A stretch of 64,000 nt of DNA from Synoicihabitans lomoniglobus (GCF_029023725.1 NZ_CP119075.1:2909501-2973500), one strand, 5' to 3'. Positions 1 through 9,218 are shown, numbered from the stretch's first letter. A program made the numbers and translations. Notes: generated from the sequence alone by a model not told the origin.

Positions 1-1087
1 GCCGCCATTTCTGCTTCGCATCCAAGTAGCCAAACCAAGCGTGGCGCCCATCCAGTCCGACCCCGCGAAACAACAACGTCGGCACGCCGCGCGCTTTACC
101 CATCTCGCTGGCGAAATAACCTTGGTCGATGCAAATGCCGCCTTGGCTCAAAATCGTCGGCAACGTGTAACTCGAGCCCGGCCAGTCGAAGATCGACTGA
201 TCCGCCCGATCGTCGCGATACCTGATCGCATCATAAGTTCCCGGCAACGTGCTGAAATTAAGCTGCGGACTCGCCTGGGCCCAGCGCAAGTCTTCGAACG
301 ATGCCGCCGCACTCACGACAAACTTCAACTCCGACGCCTTAAGTCGCTGCAACCGGTGCAACGTCTTGCGCGCGCGGTCCGACTTCACCCAAAAATGAAA
401 CGCCTCCAACGGCTCGGGTAACGTGCGCGGCAACAATTCCGGCGACACTTGTCCGTGGGGCCAATGCGGCGGCGGCGGCACGTCGAAGACCAACGCAATC
501 GCGAGCGCCAGTTCCTGATACGCGACAAAGTCCGCCGGATCGTCCTGATACAACCGATCCAGAATCGCCAAAACTCCGGGCAAATAATCGTAAGGCGTGA
601 GCAGGTCGAAAAAGCTGCGCGAGAGCTCCCGGTCGGAGATCAGATTAACAAAAAACTGCGGCGAAACCATCGCACTGAGCGCCCGCGAAGGCGGATCGTA
701 ATCGCGCGCCATGTTGGCATGGCCAAGTCGCGCCGAGTTGATCGCGTTGGCCCAGCGCCGGGTGACCTCGCGCTCATTCGTCCCCATCAGCCGCGACCAA
801 CGCGCCACCAGCAACCAACCCTCCATGGCATCCGTGCGATTTTTGGCTTTGGCGACCAGCGCCGCGTTACTCGCCGTCGTTTCAATCTCCGCCCAAACGA
901 GATCCGGTGAGCTGTGCAGCGTCGCTTTAACCCACTCCTCGGTCGGCGGCTGCAACGCGGCTGCGGGCGACACTTCGACCGCGGCCGAGGCGACGGACAT
1001 CAGCGCAAGGCATCCCACCGCCAGCGCCCAGGTCCGCACCCAGCCATGCCACCAGACCGAACGAACGTGGTAATGTCCGGCGGCCAT
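1..1087 (-). CDS. Transglutaminase-like exported protein, partial (3' end beyond window)
   Basis: The minus strand is open from an ATG at 1087 to the window edge (362 codons, no stop), so the C-terminus is missing. Residues 12-36 form a hydrophobic export signal or anchor (GWVRTWALAVGCLALM). The next ~270 residues are helical and of unknown function. Near the visible end is a transglutaminase-like signature: Cys319 in GGICIDQGYFA, then GVPTLLF, then His349 in GRHAWFGYLD. In the transglutaminase fold such a Cys-His pair (plus Asp) forms the catalytic triad; Asp356 or a residue outside the window could be the third member. The start lies 3 bases after the uvrB stop, so it is probably co-transcribed with uvrB. 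The fold assignment is an inference from motif spacing; the substrate is unknown. Confidence 0.75.
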   Translation of the reverse strand, partial: MAAGHYHVRSVWWHGWVRTWALAVGCLALMSVASAAVEVSPAAALQPPTEEWVKATLHSSPDLVWAEIETTASNAALVAKAKNRTDAMEGWLLVARWSRLMGTNEREVTRRWANAINSARLGHANMARDYDPPSRALSAMVSPQFFVNLISDRELSRSFFDLLTPYDYLPGVLAILDRLYQDDPADFVAYQELALAIALVFDVPPPPHWPHGQVSPELLPRTLPEPLEAFHFWVKSDRARKTLHRLQRLKASELKFVVSAAASFEDLRWAQASPQLNFSTLPGTYDAIRYRDDRADQSIFDWPGSSYTLPTILSQGGICIDQGYFASEMGKARGVPTLLFRGVGLDGRHAWFGYLDAKQKWR

Positions 1088-1090
1088 CGT

Positions 1091-3130
1091 TCAGGACCGA
1101 CGGTAGCGTCCGGCGCCTTTGCCGCCGCGTTTTTTGCCCTGCCCGACCTTGGCCAGTTTTTTGTAGTCCCCCGTGCGCAGCGCTTCGATCTGATCGCGCA
1201 ACAACGCGGCCCGTTCGAACTCCAAACGAGTGGAGGCATCGGTCATTTCGACCTCCAGTTCGGCGATCACCGCCGCCACGTCTTCGCCACTGTCTTCGGC
1301 CGCCGCGAGCTCGACCTCCGTTGATTTTCCGGTGCCGTCGTAGACATGAAGACTGGCCTGAGCCGAGCGCTGCACCCCGCGCGGCGTGATGCCGTGAGCT
1401 TGGTTGTAAGCCAGCTGCTTCTCGCGGCGGGACTGGGTGACTTCGAGGGTGCGGAGAATGGAGTCCGTGCGTTTGTCGGCGTAAAAAATCACGCGACCTT
1501 TCTCATGTCGGGCCGCGCGACCAGCCGTCTGAATGAGCGACGTCGCACTGCGCAGGAAACCTTCCTTGTCGGCATCCAGAATCGCGACCAGCGCGACCTC
1601 CGGAAGATCCAATCCCTCCCGCAGCAGATTGATCCCGATCAACACATCAAAGTTACCCAGGCGCAGATTGCGCAGGATCTCCACCCGCTCGATCGCATCG
1701 ATGTCGGAGTGCAAGTATTCGACCCGAATGCCGGACTCGCGCAGATAACTGGTAAGATCTTCTGAAAGCCGCTTGGTGAGGGTGGTGACGAGCACGCGCT
1801 CCCCCGCCGCGACCGCGGCGCGCACCTCGCCCATGAGGTCCTCCACCTGGCCCTTGATCGGCCGCAACACGATCTCGGGATCGAGCAATCCGGTGGGACG
1901 AATCACCTGCTCGGCCACGACGGCGGAATGCTCGATTTCATAGGCGGCCGGCGTCGCCGAGACGTAGAGGGTCTGTTTCGTGATTTCGCGAAACTCGGCA
2001 AAAGATTGCGGTCGATTTTCGATGGCCGACGGCAACCGAAATCCGTGATCGACCAGCACCGTCTTGCGCGCCCGGTCGCCGTTGAACATACCGCCGATCT
2101 GCGGCACGGTGGCATGACTTTCGTCGAGAAAGACCATGAAATCCTCCGGGAAAAAATCGATCAGACACGTCGGGCGCTCACCTTCCGTCCGTCCCGCCAT
2201 GTGCATCGAGTAGTTCTCGATACCGTTGCAAAACCCCATCTCCTGCAGCATCTCCAAATCATAATTCGTCCGCATGCGCACGCGCTGGGCTTCGAGATAC
2301 TTGCCGGCCGCTTCGAACTCGGCCACCCGTTCGTCGAGCTCGGCTTTGATCTTGGCCACCGCGCCCTCCATTTTGTCCTTGGTCGTGACGTATTGATTGG
2401 CGGGATACAGGTCGAATTGATCCAACGAGCGAATCGTGTCCCCGGTCAGCGGATCGAACTCGCTGATGCTTTCGACATCGTCGCCCCACAACTCGACGCG
2501 CAGGGCCTGCTCGCTGTAGGCGGGCATCACGTCGATCACATCGCCCCGCACGCGGAAACGACCGCGCTTCAGATCGTAGTCGTTGCGCTCGTAAAGGTTG
2601 TCGACCAGCCGCTCCAGCAACTCCTGCCGCGGCAGGGTTTTGCCCCGGCGCAGTTCCAACCGCAGCGTTTTGAAGTCCTCCGGTGAACCGAGTCCGTAAA
2701 TACAGGATACGGACGCGACCACGATCACATCGCGGCGCGATACGAGCGAGCTGGTGGCGGCGATGCGCAGGCGTTCGATCTCCTCGTTGATGGATGAATC
2801 CTTCTCGATGAAGGTGTCCGTGGAAGAGATGTAGGCCTCGGGCTGATAATAATCGTAGTAACTGACGAAGTATTCGACCGCGTTGTCGGGAAAGAAGTTT
2901 TTGAACTCGGAATACAGCTGCGCCGCCAGGGTTTTGTTGTGCGACATGATCAACGTCGGCCGGTCACACTGCGCGATGACATTGGCCATCGTGAACGTCT
3001 TACCCGACCCCGTCACCCCCAGCAGCGTCTGATCGCGGTTCCCGGCCTTGATCGACTTCACCAAGGCCTCGATCGCCTGCGGTTGGTCGCCGGTCGGTTC
3101 GTAATCGGAGGCTAGTTTGAAAAGCGACAT
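1091..3130 (-). CDS. uvrB: Excinuclease ABC subunit UvrB
   Basis: DNA-damage recognition helicase of nucleotide excision repair. UvrB is loaded by UvrA, verifies the lesion and recruits UvrC for incision. At 679 aa it has the usual family length. The Walker A motif GVTGSGKT is at residues 38-45, and the beta-hairpin that clamps one DNA strand begins at YYDYYQPEAY (91-100). The DEAD-box variant DESHAT sits near residue 337, followed by helicase motifs V and VI (LREGLDLPEV; QTAGRAARH). The C-terminal UVR domain (about 635-670, RLEFERAALLRDQIEAL) contacts UvrC. The ATG at 3130 gives the canonical N-terminus (FKLASDYEPTGDQPQAI). It follows the HAD gene by 31 bp and precedes the transglutaminase-like gene by 3 bp, suggesting one minus-strand transcript. 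uvrA and uvrC are not in the window. Confidence 0.98.
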   Translation of the reverse strand: MSLFKLASDYEPTGDQPQAIEALVKSIKAGNRDQTLLGVTGSGKTFTMANVIAQCDRPTLIMSHNKTLAAQLYSEFKNFFPDNAVEYFVSYYDYYQPEAYISSTDTFIEKDSSINEEIERLRIAATSSLVSRRDVIVVASVSCIYGLGSPEDFKTLRLELRRGKTLPRQELLERLVDNLYERNDYDLKRGRFRVRGDVIDVMPAYSEQALRVELWGDDVESISEFDPLTGDTIRSLDQFDLYPANQYVTTKDKMEGAVAKIKAELDERVAEFEAAGKYLEAQRVRMRTNYDLEMLQEMGFCNGIENYSMHMAGRTEGERPTCLIDFFPEDFMVFLDESHATVPQIGGMFNGDRARKTVLVDHGFRLPSAIENRPQSFAEFREITKQTLYVSATPAAYEIEHSAVVAEQVIRPTGLLDPEIVLRPIKGQVEDLMGEVRAAVAAGERVLVTTLTKRLSEDLTSYLRESGIRVEYLHSDIDAIERVEILRNLRLGNFDVLIGINLLREGLDLPEVALVAILDADKEGFLRSATSLIQTAGRAARHEKGRVIFYADKRTDSILRTLEVTQSRREKQLAYNQAHGITPRGVQRSAQASLHVYDGTGKSTEVELAAAEDSGEDVAAVIAELEVEMTDASTRLEFERAALLRDQIEALRTGDYKKLAKVGQGKKRGGKGAGRYRRS

Positions 3131-3161
3131 CAGGTTAAAACGTGAAACAGGGTTTTCCGGG

Positions 3162-3851
3162 TCAAAGTCGAGCGGCGGAACTGTCGATCAAACCCATGAG
3201 ATCCTCCACCGCGAGTTCGTCGAGACGGTGCACGACCCGGTCAACGAGAGGAGTGAGCGTGGCGGCATCGTGCGTGGTGGCGACGCCCACGACTTTGATA
3301 CCCCCGGCGCGAGCGGCTTCGATCCCGGCAAACGCATCCTCGAAGACGATACAGTGCTCCGGGGGCCGGTTGATTTTCCCGGCGGCCTTGAGGAATACCT
3401 CCGGGTGCGGTTTGCCGTCGGTGACATCCTCCGCCGTCACGATGTCGTCGAACAGTCCTTCGAATTTCATCACGCCGAGAATGGTATCGATATTCTGCCG
3501 ATGCGTCGACGAACCCACGCAGGTGGGAACACCGGCGGCTCGCAGGCGATCGAGAAAATCATGCACCCCGGGCAGCGCTTCCAAGCCTTTCTCAACCACG
3601 ATCTCACGATATAATGCCTCCTTCCGCAGCGACAGGCGGCGCACCTCCGCGGGATCGGACGCCCAGCCGAGGAGGTTCGGAATGATGAACTCATTCTTCT
3701 TGCCGAAGCCCTGCACGAAATGGTCCGGCGGGAGCTCCCGGCCCTCCTCCGTCGCGAGGCGCTCCCAGCTTTCCTCGTGTTGCTTTGATGAATCGATGAT
3801 GACGCCGTCCCAGTCGAACAGCATGCCCATTTCGTTTGGCTGCATAGTCAT
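3162..3851 (-). CDS. HAD-superfamily hydrolase, beta-phosphoglucomutase-like
   Basis: A 229-residue haloacid-dehalogenase phosphatase or phosphomutase. Motif I is FDWDGVIIDSS (nucleophile Asp plus acid/base Asp), motif II is VGSSTHR, the motif III lysine is in DGKPHPEVF, and motif IV is CIVFEDAFAGIEAARAGG. A helical cap lies between motifs I and II. This is the layout of the PgmB/phosphoglycolate-phosphatase subfamily; the substrate cannot be read from sequence. The ATG at 3851 (MTMQPNEMGML) is preferred because longer in-frame starts run into the upstream gene, which ends at 3871. It sits between that membrane-protein gene (19 bp) and uvrB (31 bp). Confidence 0.88.
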   Translation of the reverse strand: MTMQPNEMGMLFDWDGVIIDSSKQHEESWERLATEEGRELPPDHFVQGFGKKNEFIIPNLLGWASDPAEVRRLSLRKEALYREIVVEKGLEALPGVHDFLDRLRAAGVPTCVGSSTHRQNIDTILGVMKFEGLFDDIVTAEDVTDGKPHPEVFLKAAGKINRPPEHCIVFEDAFAGIEAARAGGIKVVGVATTHDAATLTPLVDRVVHRLDELAVEDLMGLIDSSAARL

Positions 3852-3870
3852 GAAAATTTGGCGGAGCGGC

Positions 3871-5283
3871 TTAGATACCGAACACCTTGAGCACACTGTT
3901 CCAGATCGCCTGCCAGAAGCGAGCGGGTCCGCCTTTTTCCGGATCGTTGGCCGTCTCCTGCAGGACAAACATGCCCTGCCCCGCGAACAAGTCGTCGAAC
4001 AACGGGTTCATGTTGCGGTAGTAGCCCCAAAACGTTTCCGCCCGCACCGGCAGGTAGTCCAGCGACGGCGTGAATCCGATCGTGGCGAGCTGGTTGGTGC
4101 GCCGGGCCGGCTGGGTTTTATCCGACGTGCTTTGCAATACTTCCGCCCGCACACCGCGACTGCCCGCGACCACCAGACGGCACGGCCCCACAAATTCGAA
4201 GAAACGAAACTGCAGGGTCACCCACGCCTGCCAGCGAAACAGGGTCCAACGGCGGCGAATCTCCACCTTCTCTTCGTCGTGCGTGATCACGCCGACGAGA
4301 AAACTCGGACGCAAAATCAACGAGGCCCCTTCGGGCACTTCGATCACGGACAACTCCGTGTGCGGATCATCGCTGTTGGACAACGTCAGCGAAGAGCGCT
4401 CCCCTGCCTTCGTATTGCGCATCTCCACGAGCTCGGTGAGCCCGCAGGCCACACTCGTGAACGGAATCGCCCAATCGAACAGAAAGCGGGTCTTGCGCGA
4501 GAGATGCTCATCACTGGCTTGCAGGAACTTTTCCTTCACCCGCAGCACTTCGCCCGACCACAACTTGACCTCGGTCGAAACCGCGCTCGGTCGCACGTGC
4601 GGCATCGCCACCAACTCCGTGTCGAACCGAATCGGTTTGCCGCGCGAAAGCACGGGCGCGAGCACGTAATACGCGAGTAACTTGACCACGGTCGGACCGA
4701 AGAAGTAGACCAACAACGCGATCAGCAGATAGCCCTTCGACTGGTCCCAGGCATTGCGCACGTAGTGCGACACCACCGACTCCGACTCGGCCGCCCCGAC
4801 GAGGTCCTTCTCAATGTTGGTCAACTGGAACGAGAGATCCTCGGACTGGCCGATGGCGTGTTGCAACTGCTCGGTCAGCGCGGCGATTTTACCCGCGGAT
4901 TCCTGTTTGAGGGCCTCCATGCGCTGGACTTGCTGGACATTCGCAGCCTGCTGTTCCGCGTTGCCGAACAGGCTCTCCCACCAGCTTTCCAGGGCCCGCA
5001 AATTGGCGATGATTTTATTGGCGGCGGCCACGCGGCGTTCCTGCTCGCGCACTTCGGATTTCAGGTTGGCCACCGCTTGCAACGCCGTCGCCTGCGCGGC
5101 GACGATCTCCACTCGTGACGCTTCGAGCCGCTCGATAAACTCTTCCCGCCGCGTCTCCGCATCCACCTGATCCCGCGCATACAGCCAGATGCCCATCGCC
5201 ACCAAAGCGACGACTGCGATCAACACCGCGACGCCGACCTTTTGAAGCAGCCAGGTGCCCAGGCGGTAGAGAAAACCATACAT
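3871..5283 (-). CDS. Membrane-anchored coiled-coil protein of unknown function
   Basis: A 470-residue protein with two hydrophobic segments: one near the N-terminus (about 15-36, GVAVLIAVVALVAMGIWLYA) and one near 200-220 (GYLLIALLVYFFGPTVV). Between them is a charged, heptad-rich coiled coil (about 40-175; EEFIERLEASRVEIVAAQ). The C-terminal ~240 residues form a beta-rich globular domain (for example VELRNTKAGE-type strands and EVPEGASLILRPSFLVGVI). No catalytic motif was recognised. It is the first gene of the probable minus-strand operon leading into the HAD hydrolase and uvrB. The topology suggests an envelope scaffold or sensor, but no function is supported. Confidence 0.8.
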   Translation of the reverse strand: MYGFLYRLGTWLLQKVGVAVLIAVVALVAMGIWLYARDQVDAETRREEFIERLEASRVEIVAAQATALQAVANLKSEVREQERRVAAANKIIANLRALESWWESLFGNAEQQAANVQQVQRMEALKQESAGKIAALTEQLQHAIGQSEDLSFQLTNIEKDLVGAAESESVVSHYVRNAWDQSKGYLLIALLVYFFGPTVVKLLAYYVLAPVLSRGKPIRFDTELVAMPHVRPSAVSTEVKLWSGEVLRVKEKFLQASDEHLSRKTRFLFDWAIPFTSVACGLTELVEMRNTKAGERSSLTLSNSDDPHTELSVIEVPEGASLILRPSFLVGVITHDEEKVEIRRRWTLFRWQAWVTLQFRFFEFVGPCRLVVAGSRGVRAEVLQSTSDKTQPARRTNQLATIGFTPSLDYLPVRAETFWGYYRNMNPLFDDLFAGQGMFVLQETANDPEKGGPARFWQAIWNSVLKVFGI

Positions 5284-5411
5284 TGACCATAGACTGAGGC
5301 AGTCATTCGCAGGATTTCAACCGCGCTTGTTACTGTGCCCCGGCAACTAACTCGGCGAACACGGTTGCCGTCTCAACCCGCTGCGCTAGCGTGCCGATAA
5401 CAAACCTCTAT

Positions 5412-6686
5412 ATGTCCAAAGTCATTATTTCGTCCCTCTACTCATCGGACGTCTTCACAATGGCCTGCCGCCAGTTCGATCAAGCGGCCGACGCCATCAA
5501 TTTACCGGAATCGCTGCGTGATCGCACCAAATATCCCCGACGGTGCGTGGCGTTTTCGCTCCCGATCCAACGCGATGATGGCAGCGTCACCGTATTCGAG
5601 GGATACCGCGTTCAACACAATCTCTCCACCGGCCCGTCCAAGGGTGGCATCCGTTTTCATCAGGACGTGACGCTGGGCGAAGTCGCCGCCCTTTCGATGT
5701 GGATGAGTTGGAAGTGTTCGCTCATGGGCATTCCCTACGGCGGCGCCAAAGGTGGCGTCATCGTGAATCCGGACCAGCTCACCGCCAAGGAACTGGAGCG
5801 ACTCGCCCGCCGCTACATGCAGGAGTTGATCCCTTTCATTGGTCCCGACGTGGATGTGCCTGCTCCGGACATGGGCACCAACGAACAAATGATGGGGTGG
5901 ATGATGGACACCTACTCCAATCATGTCGGCCACATCGAACCCGCCATTGTCACCGGCAAACCCATTGCGCTGGGCGGCTCGGCCGGTCGACGTGAGGCCA
6001 CCGGTGCCGGCGTCGCCTACCTGGTTAAACTTTATTTGGAGGATCTGAAAATCCCCCTGGGCGAGACCACGGTCGCGATTCAGGGCTTTGGCAACGTCGG
6101 CAGCGAAGCCGCTCTGGCGCTCGTGGCCTACGGGGCCAAAGTGATCGCAATCTCCGATTGGACGGGCGGCATCTACAATGCCAAGGGCATCGATATCGGC
6201 AAAGCGCTCCAATACATCGCCTCCGAAAAGGTCCTCACCGACTTCGACGGCGGCGACCAGATCACCAACGACGAGCTACTTGCCCTGGAGTGCACCGTGC
6301 TCATTCCCGCCGCCCTGCCCCGGGTTATCAAAAAGGACAACGCCGACAAGGTGCGTTGCCGCATTCTCGCGGAAGGAGCCAACGGACCGACCACCAACCT
6401 CGCCGAACGCATGCTCATCAAGCGCGGCGATGTGCTGATCATTCCCGATGTGCTCTGCAACGCCGGCGGCGTGACTGTCTCCTATTTCGAGTGGCTGCAA
6501 AACCGGCAGAACTATTACTGGGACCGCGAGGAAGTGATGGCGAAGCTGTTCAAGATTCTACTTCGGGCCAAAAACGCTGTCGAAGCGCAGAAGGCCAAGT
6601 TCGGCTTCAGCCGCCGCCTCGCCGCCCAAACGTTGGGCATTCAACGCGTCGCCGACGCCAAAGCCAGCCGCGGTCTCTTCCCGTAA
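5412..6686 (+). CDS. Glu/Leu/Phe/Val family dehydrogenase, probable glutamate dehydrogenase
   Basis: Catalyses reversible oxidative deamination of glutamate to 2-oxoglutarate and ammonia, linking nitrogen and carbon metabolism. From the ATG at 5412 it is 424 aa, typical of the ~420-residue hexameric class found in many bacteria and archaea. The dimerisation and substrate-binding half contains GPSKGGIRFH and PYGGAKGGV, with catalytic Lys113. PDVDVPAPDMGTNEQ contains the conserved Asp. The Rossmann dinucleotide site is GFGNVG (225-230). An in-frame GTG at 5391 would add seven residues; the ATG is preferred because the family start is short. Coenzyme preference (NAD or NADP) is not assigned. The gene stands alone, divergent from the membrane-protein gene and convergent with the antiporter. 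Confidence 0.95.
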   Translation: MSKVIISSLYSSDVFTMACRQFDQAADAINLPESLRDRTKYPRRCVAFSLPIQRDDGSVTVFEGYRVQHNLSTGPSKGGIRFHQDVTLGEVAALSMWMSWKCSLMGIPYGGAKGGVIVNPDQLTAKELERLARRYMQELIPFIGPDVDVPAPDMGTNEQMMGWMMDTYSNHVGHIEPAIVTGKPIALGGSAGRREATGAGVAYLVKLYLEDLKIPLGETTVAIQGFGNVGSEAALALVAYGAKVIAISDWTGGIYNAKGIDIGKALQYIASEKVLTDFDGGDQITNDELLALECTVLIPAALPRVIKKDNADKVRCRILAEGANGPTTNLAERMLIKRGDVLIIPDVLCNAGGVTVSYFEWLQNRQNYYWDREEVMAKLFKILLRAKNAVEAQKAKFGFSRRLAAQTLGIQRVADAKASRGLFP

Positions 6687-6700
6687 ACCGCAGCTCCCGA

Positions 6701-6756
6701 AAATCCCCACGGGTCGGTGCCTGCGTTGGAATTGGGGTTTACTAAAGTGGGGATTT
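6701..6756 (+). terminator. Inverted repeat downstream of glutamate dehydrogenase, possible terminator
   Basis: A perfect 10-bp inverted repeat (AAATCCCCAC at 6701-6710, GTGGGGATTT at 6747-6756) separated by 36 bases begins 14 bases after the dehydrogenase stop codon. The arms and the convergent arrangement with the antiporter gene (stop at 6780) fit a bidirectional transcription stop. However, the loop is long and there is no T-run, so this is a weak call. Confidence 0.3.
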
Positions 6757-6779
6757 CCCACGCGGCCAGGCCGGGTGGA

Positions 6780-8339
6780 TCAAATCGTTCCCAGCAAGAG
6801 GAAGCAGGCCGACATCACGATGGTCGGCAACACCGCACCGGCCAACAGTCCGAGTGGCGAGACCCCCGACGGGAAGTAACGTTGCAGGATCGATTGGCCC
6901 GCCGGATTCGGCGCGTTGGCGATCACGGTCAAACCGCCGCCGGTCACCGCCCCCGCCACCACGGCGTATTTGAGTTCCTCCGTGAAGCCCGGCACCAAGG
7001 TCGCCAAATAGGTGATGGCGGCATTGTCATTGAACGCGGTGAGAATCGTCGCCCCGGCAAACAAGGGCACTTCGCCGAGACTCTTCAGCACCGGCGCAAT
7101 CCACCAACCTTGCAAACCACCGTGCGTGACCAGACCCGCGAGGAAAAAGCCCACCAACAGCGGTGGTTTCAGATCGATTTTGGCTTGGTGGTGGGCCGTC
7201 GCCTGGGCAAATGCCAGGAAGAACAAAAAGCCACCGATGAACAGCGCCGGATGATGCGCCACAAACACCGTCCATGCCATGAAGACCATCTGCACCGTCG
7301 TGATCCAAGCCGGCACCGGCTCACCGTCGCGGGAACGGGTTTCGCTGTTCGCGGCCGCCTTGGCTCGCTTGTCCATTTCGGCGAATTCACCACGGAAGAT
7401 CGCGTAGTAAATACCGGTGGAAATCAGGATGCCGATCAATGCCTTCCACCCGAAATGCTCAAACATGTAGGGCATGTCCCAGCCCCACGGTCCCGCGACC
7501 ATCAGCACGGGCGGCGCCGCGAAATGGGTGAACGTGCCGCCCACCGATACGTTGACGAATAACAAACCGATGGACGCATAGGCGAACCGCAAGGACGGCT
7601 TCAGCTCATAGAATTGACGCGCCAGCAACAGGGCCGAAATCGTCATGGCAGCGGGCTCTGTGATGAATGAACCCAGCAACGGTCCCACGATCAGAATCGA
7701 TAACCACCAGGCCGCCACGGATCGCTTTCCGAGTGACGCCACCGCCGAAAGACAGAACCGCGCGAATCGCAGCACCGGGCGCGAAGAGGCCATGGCCATG
7801 ATCACCACCACGAACATCGGCTCGGTAAAATTGACCCCCTGGTCGATGTAGCCGAGCGCCGTGTCCCAGCCCTTTTCAATCGACAACGCGACCAAAAGCA
7901 CCACCGCCCAAATGCCAAACACCGCTTCCACTTCGCCCAGGAAGTGCAACATTTGGCCCTTGAAACTCACTTCATCGGGTTTGCCGTCCCCATCGTAATC
8001 GGTCTCGGGATCACGATAACGCGCTTTCAGTTTTTCGTTGTGCTCGTGCTCCACCTCGTGGGCCCAATGCCGGAATTTCGCCGTGAGAAACGTATGGAAA
8101 ATCGCGAGCAGGAAAATGACCGTTGCAACCAGGTTGAACGGCTCCGCCGCGATGCGTCCTTTCAAGGTTTCAATCACACTGGTGGTCTCGTGATCCCCAT
8201 ACTGCTCCAGCGGCAGCGGGAAATTAAGATCCGCCCCATGCGAACCGTCGCCGCCTCCCGCCGCGGAGACCGTGGCCGCCAAACCGACCAACAACAGACT
8301 GATGAAAACGGAACGAAAAGATGACAACCGTGCAGGCAT
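6780..8339 (-). CDS. Putative Na+/H+ antiporter, multi-spanning membrane protein
   Basis: A polytopic inner-membrane protein of 519 aa when started at the ATG at 8339. It has an N-terminal signal-like segment (FISLLLVGLAATVSA), a periplasmic stretch, and about 10-12 hydrophobic segments with small-residue-rich helices (GAVTGGGLTVIANAPNPAGQ; NVSVGGTFTHFAAPPVLM). The discontinuous-helix signatures (GGxLTxIANAPNPAG) resemble the NhaD/ArsB ion-transporter superfamily and the family annotated as putative Na+/H+ antiporter. The ion specificity is inferred only from the family. The ATG at 8375 would add 12 residues before the signal segment; the shorter start places positive residues directly before the hydrophobic core. 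No operon partner: the SerB-like gene upstream ends 63 bp away. Confidence 0.8.
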   Translation of the reverse strand: MPARLSSFRSVFISLLLVGLAATVSAAGGGDGSHGADLNFPLPLEQYGDHETTSVIETLKGRIAAEPFNLVATVIFLLAIFHTFLTAKFRHWAHEVEHEHNEKLKARYRDPETDYDGDGKPDEVSFKGQMLHFLGEVEAVFGIWAVVLLVALSIEKGWDTALGYIDQGVNFTEPMFVVVIMAMASSRPVLRFARFCLSAVASLGKRSVAAWWLSILIVGPLLGSFITEPAAMTISALLLARQFYELKPSLRFAYASIGLLFVNVSVGGTFTHFAAPPVLMVAGPWGWDMPYMFEHFGWKALIGILISTGIYYAIFRGEFAEMDKRAKAAANSETRSRDGEPVPAWITTVQMVFMAWTVFVAHHPALFIGGFLFFLAFAQATAHHQAKIDLKPPLLVGFFLAGLVTHGGLQGWWIAPVLKSLGEVPLFAGATILTAFNDNAAITYLATLVPGFTEELKYAVVAGAVTGGGLTVIANAPNPAGQSILQRYFPSGVSPLGLLAGAVLPTIVMSACFLLLGTI

Positions 8340-8402
8340 GGACCCGACGGATAAAGTCCAGCGGGACAGGCGCAAGCGATTCAGGCCGATTATCGGTCGA
8401 TT

Positions 8403-9053
8403 TTAGTCCAGCAACGCCACGAGATCGACCAAGCGCGTGATAAAGTGATCCGCTCCCGCCTTCACTTTATCCCGCGCCACATAGGCCCCGTAGCCTACAA
8501 ACATATCCACCTCGGGTTTGGTTTCCAAATCACTTACCCCATCCCCCACCATCACGATACGAGCCGGAGCCAACGCCGTTTTCAACTGACGGATCACCTC
8601 CGGCTTACCGCCGGAACGCGTCGTCGGATAATCGGTGGCATAGCCCGTATATTCGCCCGCCGCATCGAAATAAAGATCCACCGCCTCGACGCGATCGATC
8701 TCCAAGAAATCCGCCAGCGGTCGGATCGCCGGGCGAAATCCACCGCTAAGGATGAGCGGAGTCCACCCTTTGGCGCGCAAGGCCTGCAACGTGGCCAGCG
8801 CCGTGGGCTCAACCGTCTCGATGTATCGCTGTCCCACCGCGGCGACATCCGCCGCCGACGGTTGGATGATCTCCAAGCGACGCCCGAACACGGCCTCGAC
8901 GGCGAGGCGGCCGTCCATGGCGTCATGGGTCATGGCCTCGACTTGGGCAAACACCTCGGGTCCACGCACGCGGGCGAGTTCATCCACACCCTCGATCGCG
9001 CTGAGGGTGCTGTCGCAGTCGAAAACAATGAGGCGGGGAGCAGGGTTGGACAC
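8403..9053 (-). CDS. HAD-IB family phosphatase, phosphoserine phosphatase-like
   Basis: A 216-residue HAD phosphatase of the SerB type. Motif I is VFDCDSTLSAIEGVDELA, motif II is LILSGGF, the motif III lysine lies in SGGKPEVIRQL, and motif IV is VMVGDGVSDLE. The spacing fits a type I cap between motifs I and II, as in phosphoserine phosphatase (last step of serine synthesis: O-phosphoserine to serine). The start is a GTG at 9053 (VSNPAPRLIVFDCDS). Upstream in-frame sequence is low-complexity and crosses a repeat and the rpmE2 terminator, so the long open frame to 9494 is not all coding. Other HAD-IB phosphatases of amines or sugars cannot be excluded. Confidence 0.82.
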   Translation of the reverse strand: MSNPAPRLIVFDCDSTLSAIEGVDELARVRGPEVFAQVEAMTHDAMDGRLAVEAVFGRRLEIIQPSAADVAAVGQRYIETVEPTALATLQALRAKGWTPLILSGGFRPAIRPLADFLEIDRVEAVDLYFDAAGEYTGYATDYPTTRSGGKPEVIRQLKTALAPARIVMVGDGVSDLETKPEVDMFVGYGAYVARDKVKAGADHFITRLVDLVALLD

Positions 9054-9157
9054 GGCGCGAACGGCACCCGACCGAGCCGCGCGCCGCAACCAAATTCCCG
9101 CCGGGGAATGCGCGGAGCAGTTTCGGGTGGCAGCGCCCGGCGGGCAGGAGGTGGGTG

Positions 9158-9218
9158 CTATCGCGCGCAAGCCCGCTCCTACCCACGATACCGATGTAGG
9201 ATCGTGCTCGCGCGCGAT
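9158..9218. repeat. REP-like imperfect palindrome
   Basis: Left arm 9158-9182 and right arm 9196-9218 are imperfect inverted copies. Read outward each carries GTAGGA followed by a GC-rich tract ending in GCGCGCGAT. The element lies in the extragenic gap between the SerB-like gene and rpmE2. The arm sequence resembles the GTAGGAGCGGGCTTGC-type extragenic palindromes seen in several bacterial groups. Mobility by a RAYT transposase is conjecture; none is encoded here. Confidence 0.7.

Noticed and set aside
3142..4680. Long plus-strand open frame (512 codons) opposite the HAD and coiled-coil membrane-protein genes
   Set aside because: Composition is Ser/Arg/Pro-rich with no domain pattern. The minus-strand reading contains clear HAD motifs and membrane segments. 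High GC content keeps the antisense frame open by chance.
6717..7562. Plus-strand frame opposite the putative antiporter
   Set aside because: Arg/His-rich antisense noise; the minus strand encodes consistent membrane helices.
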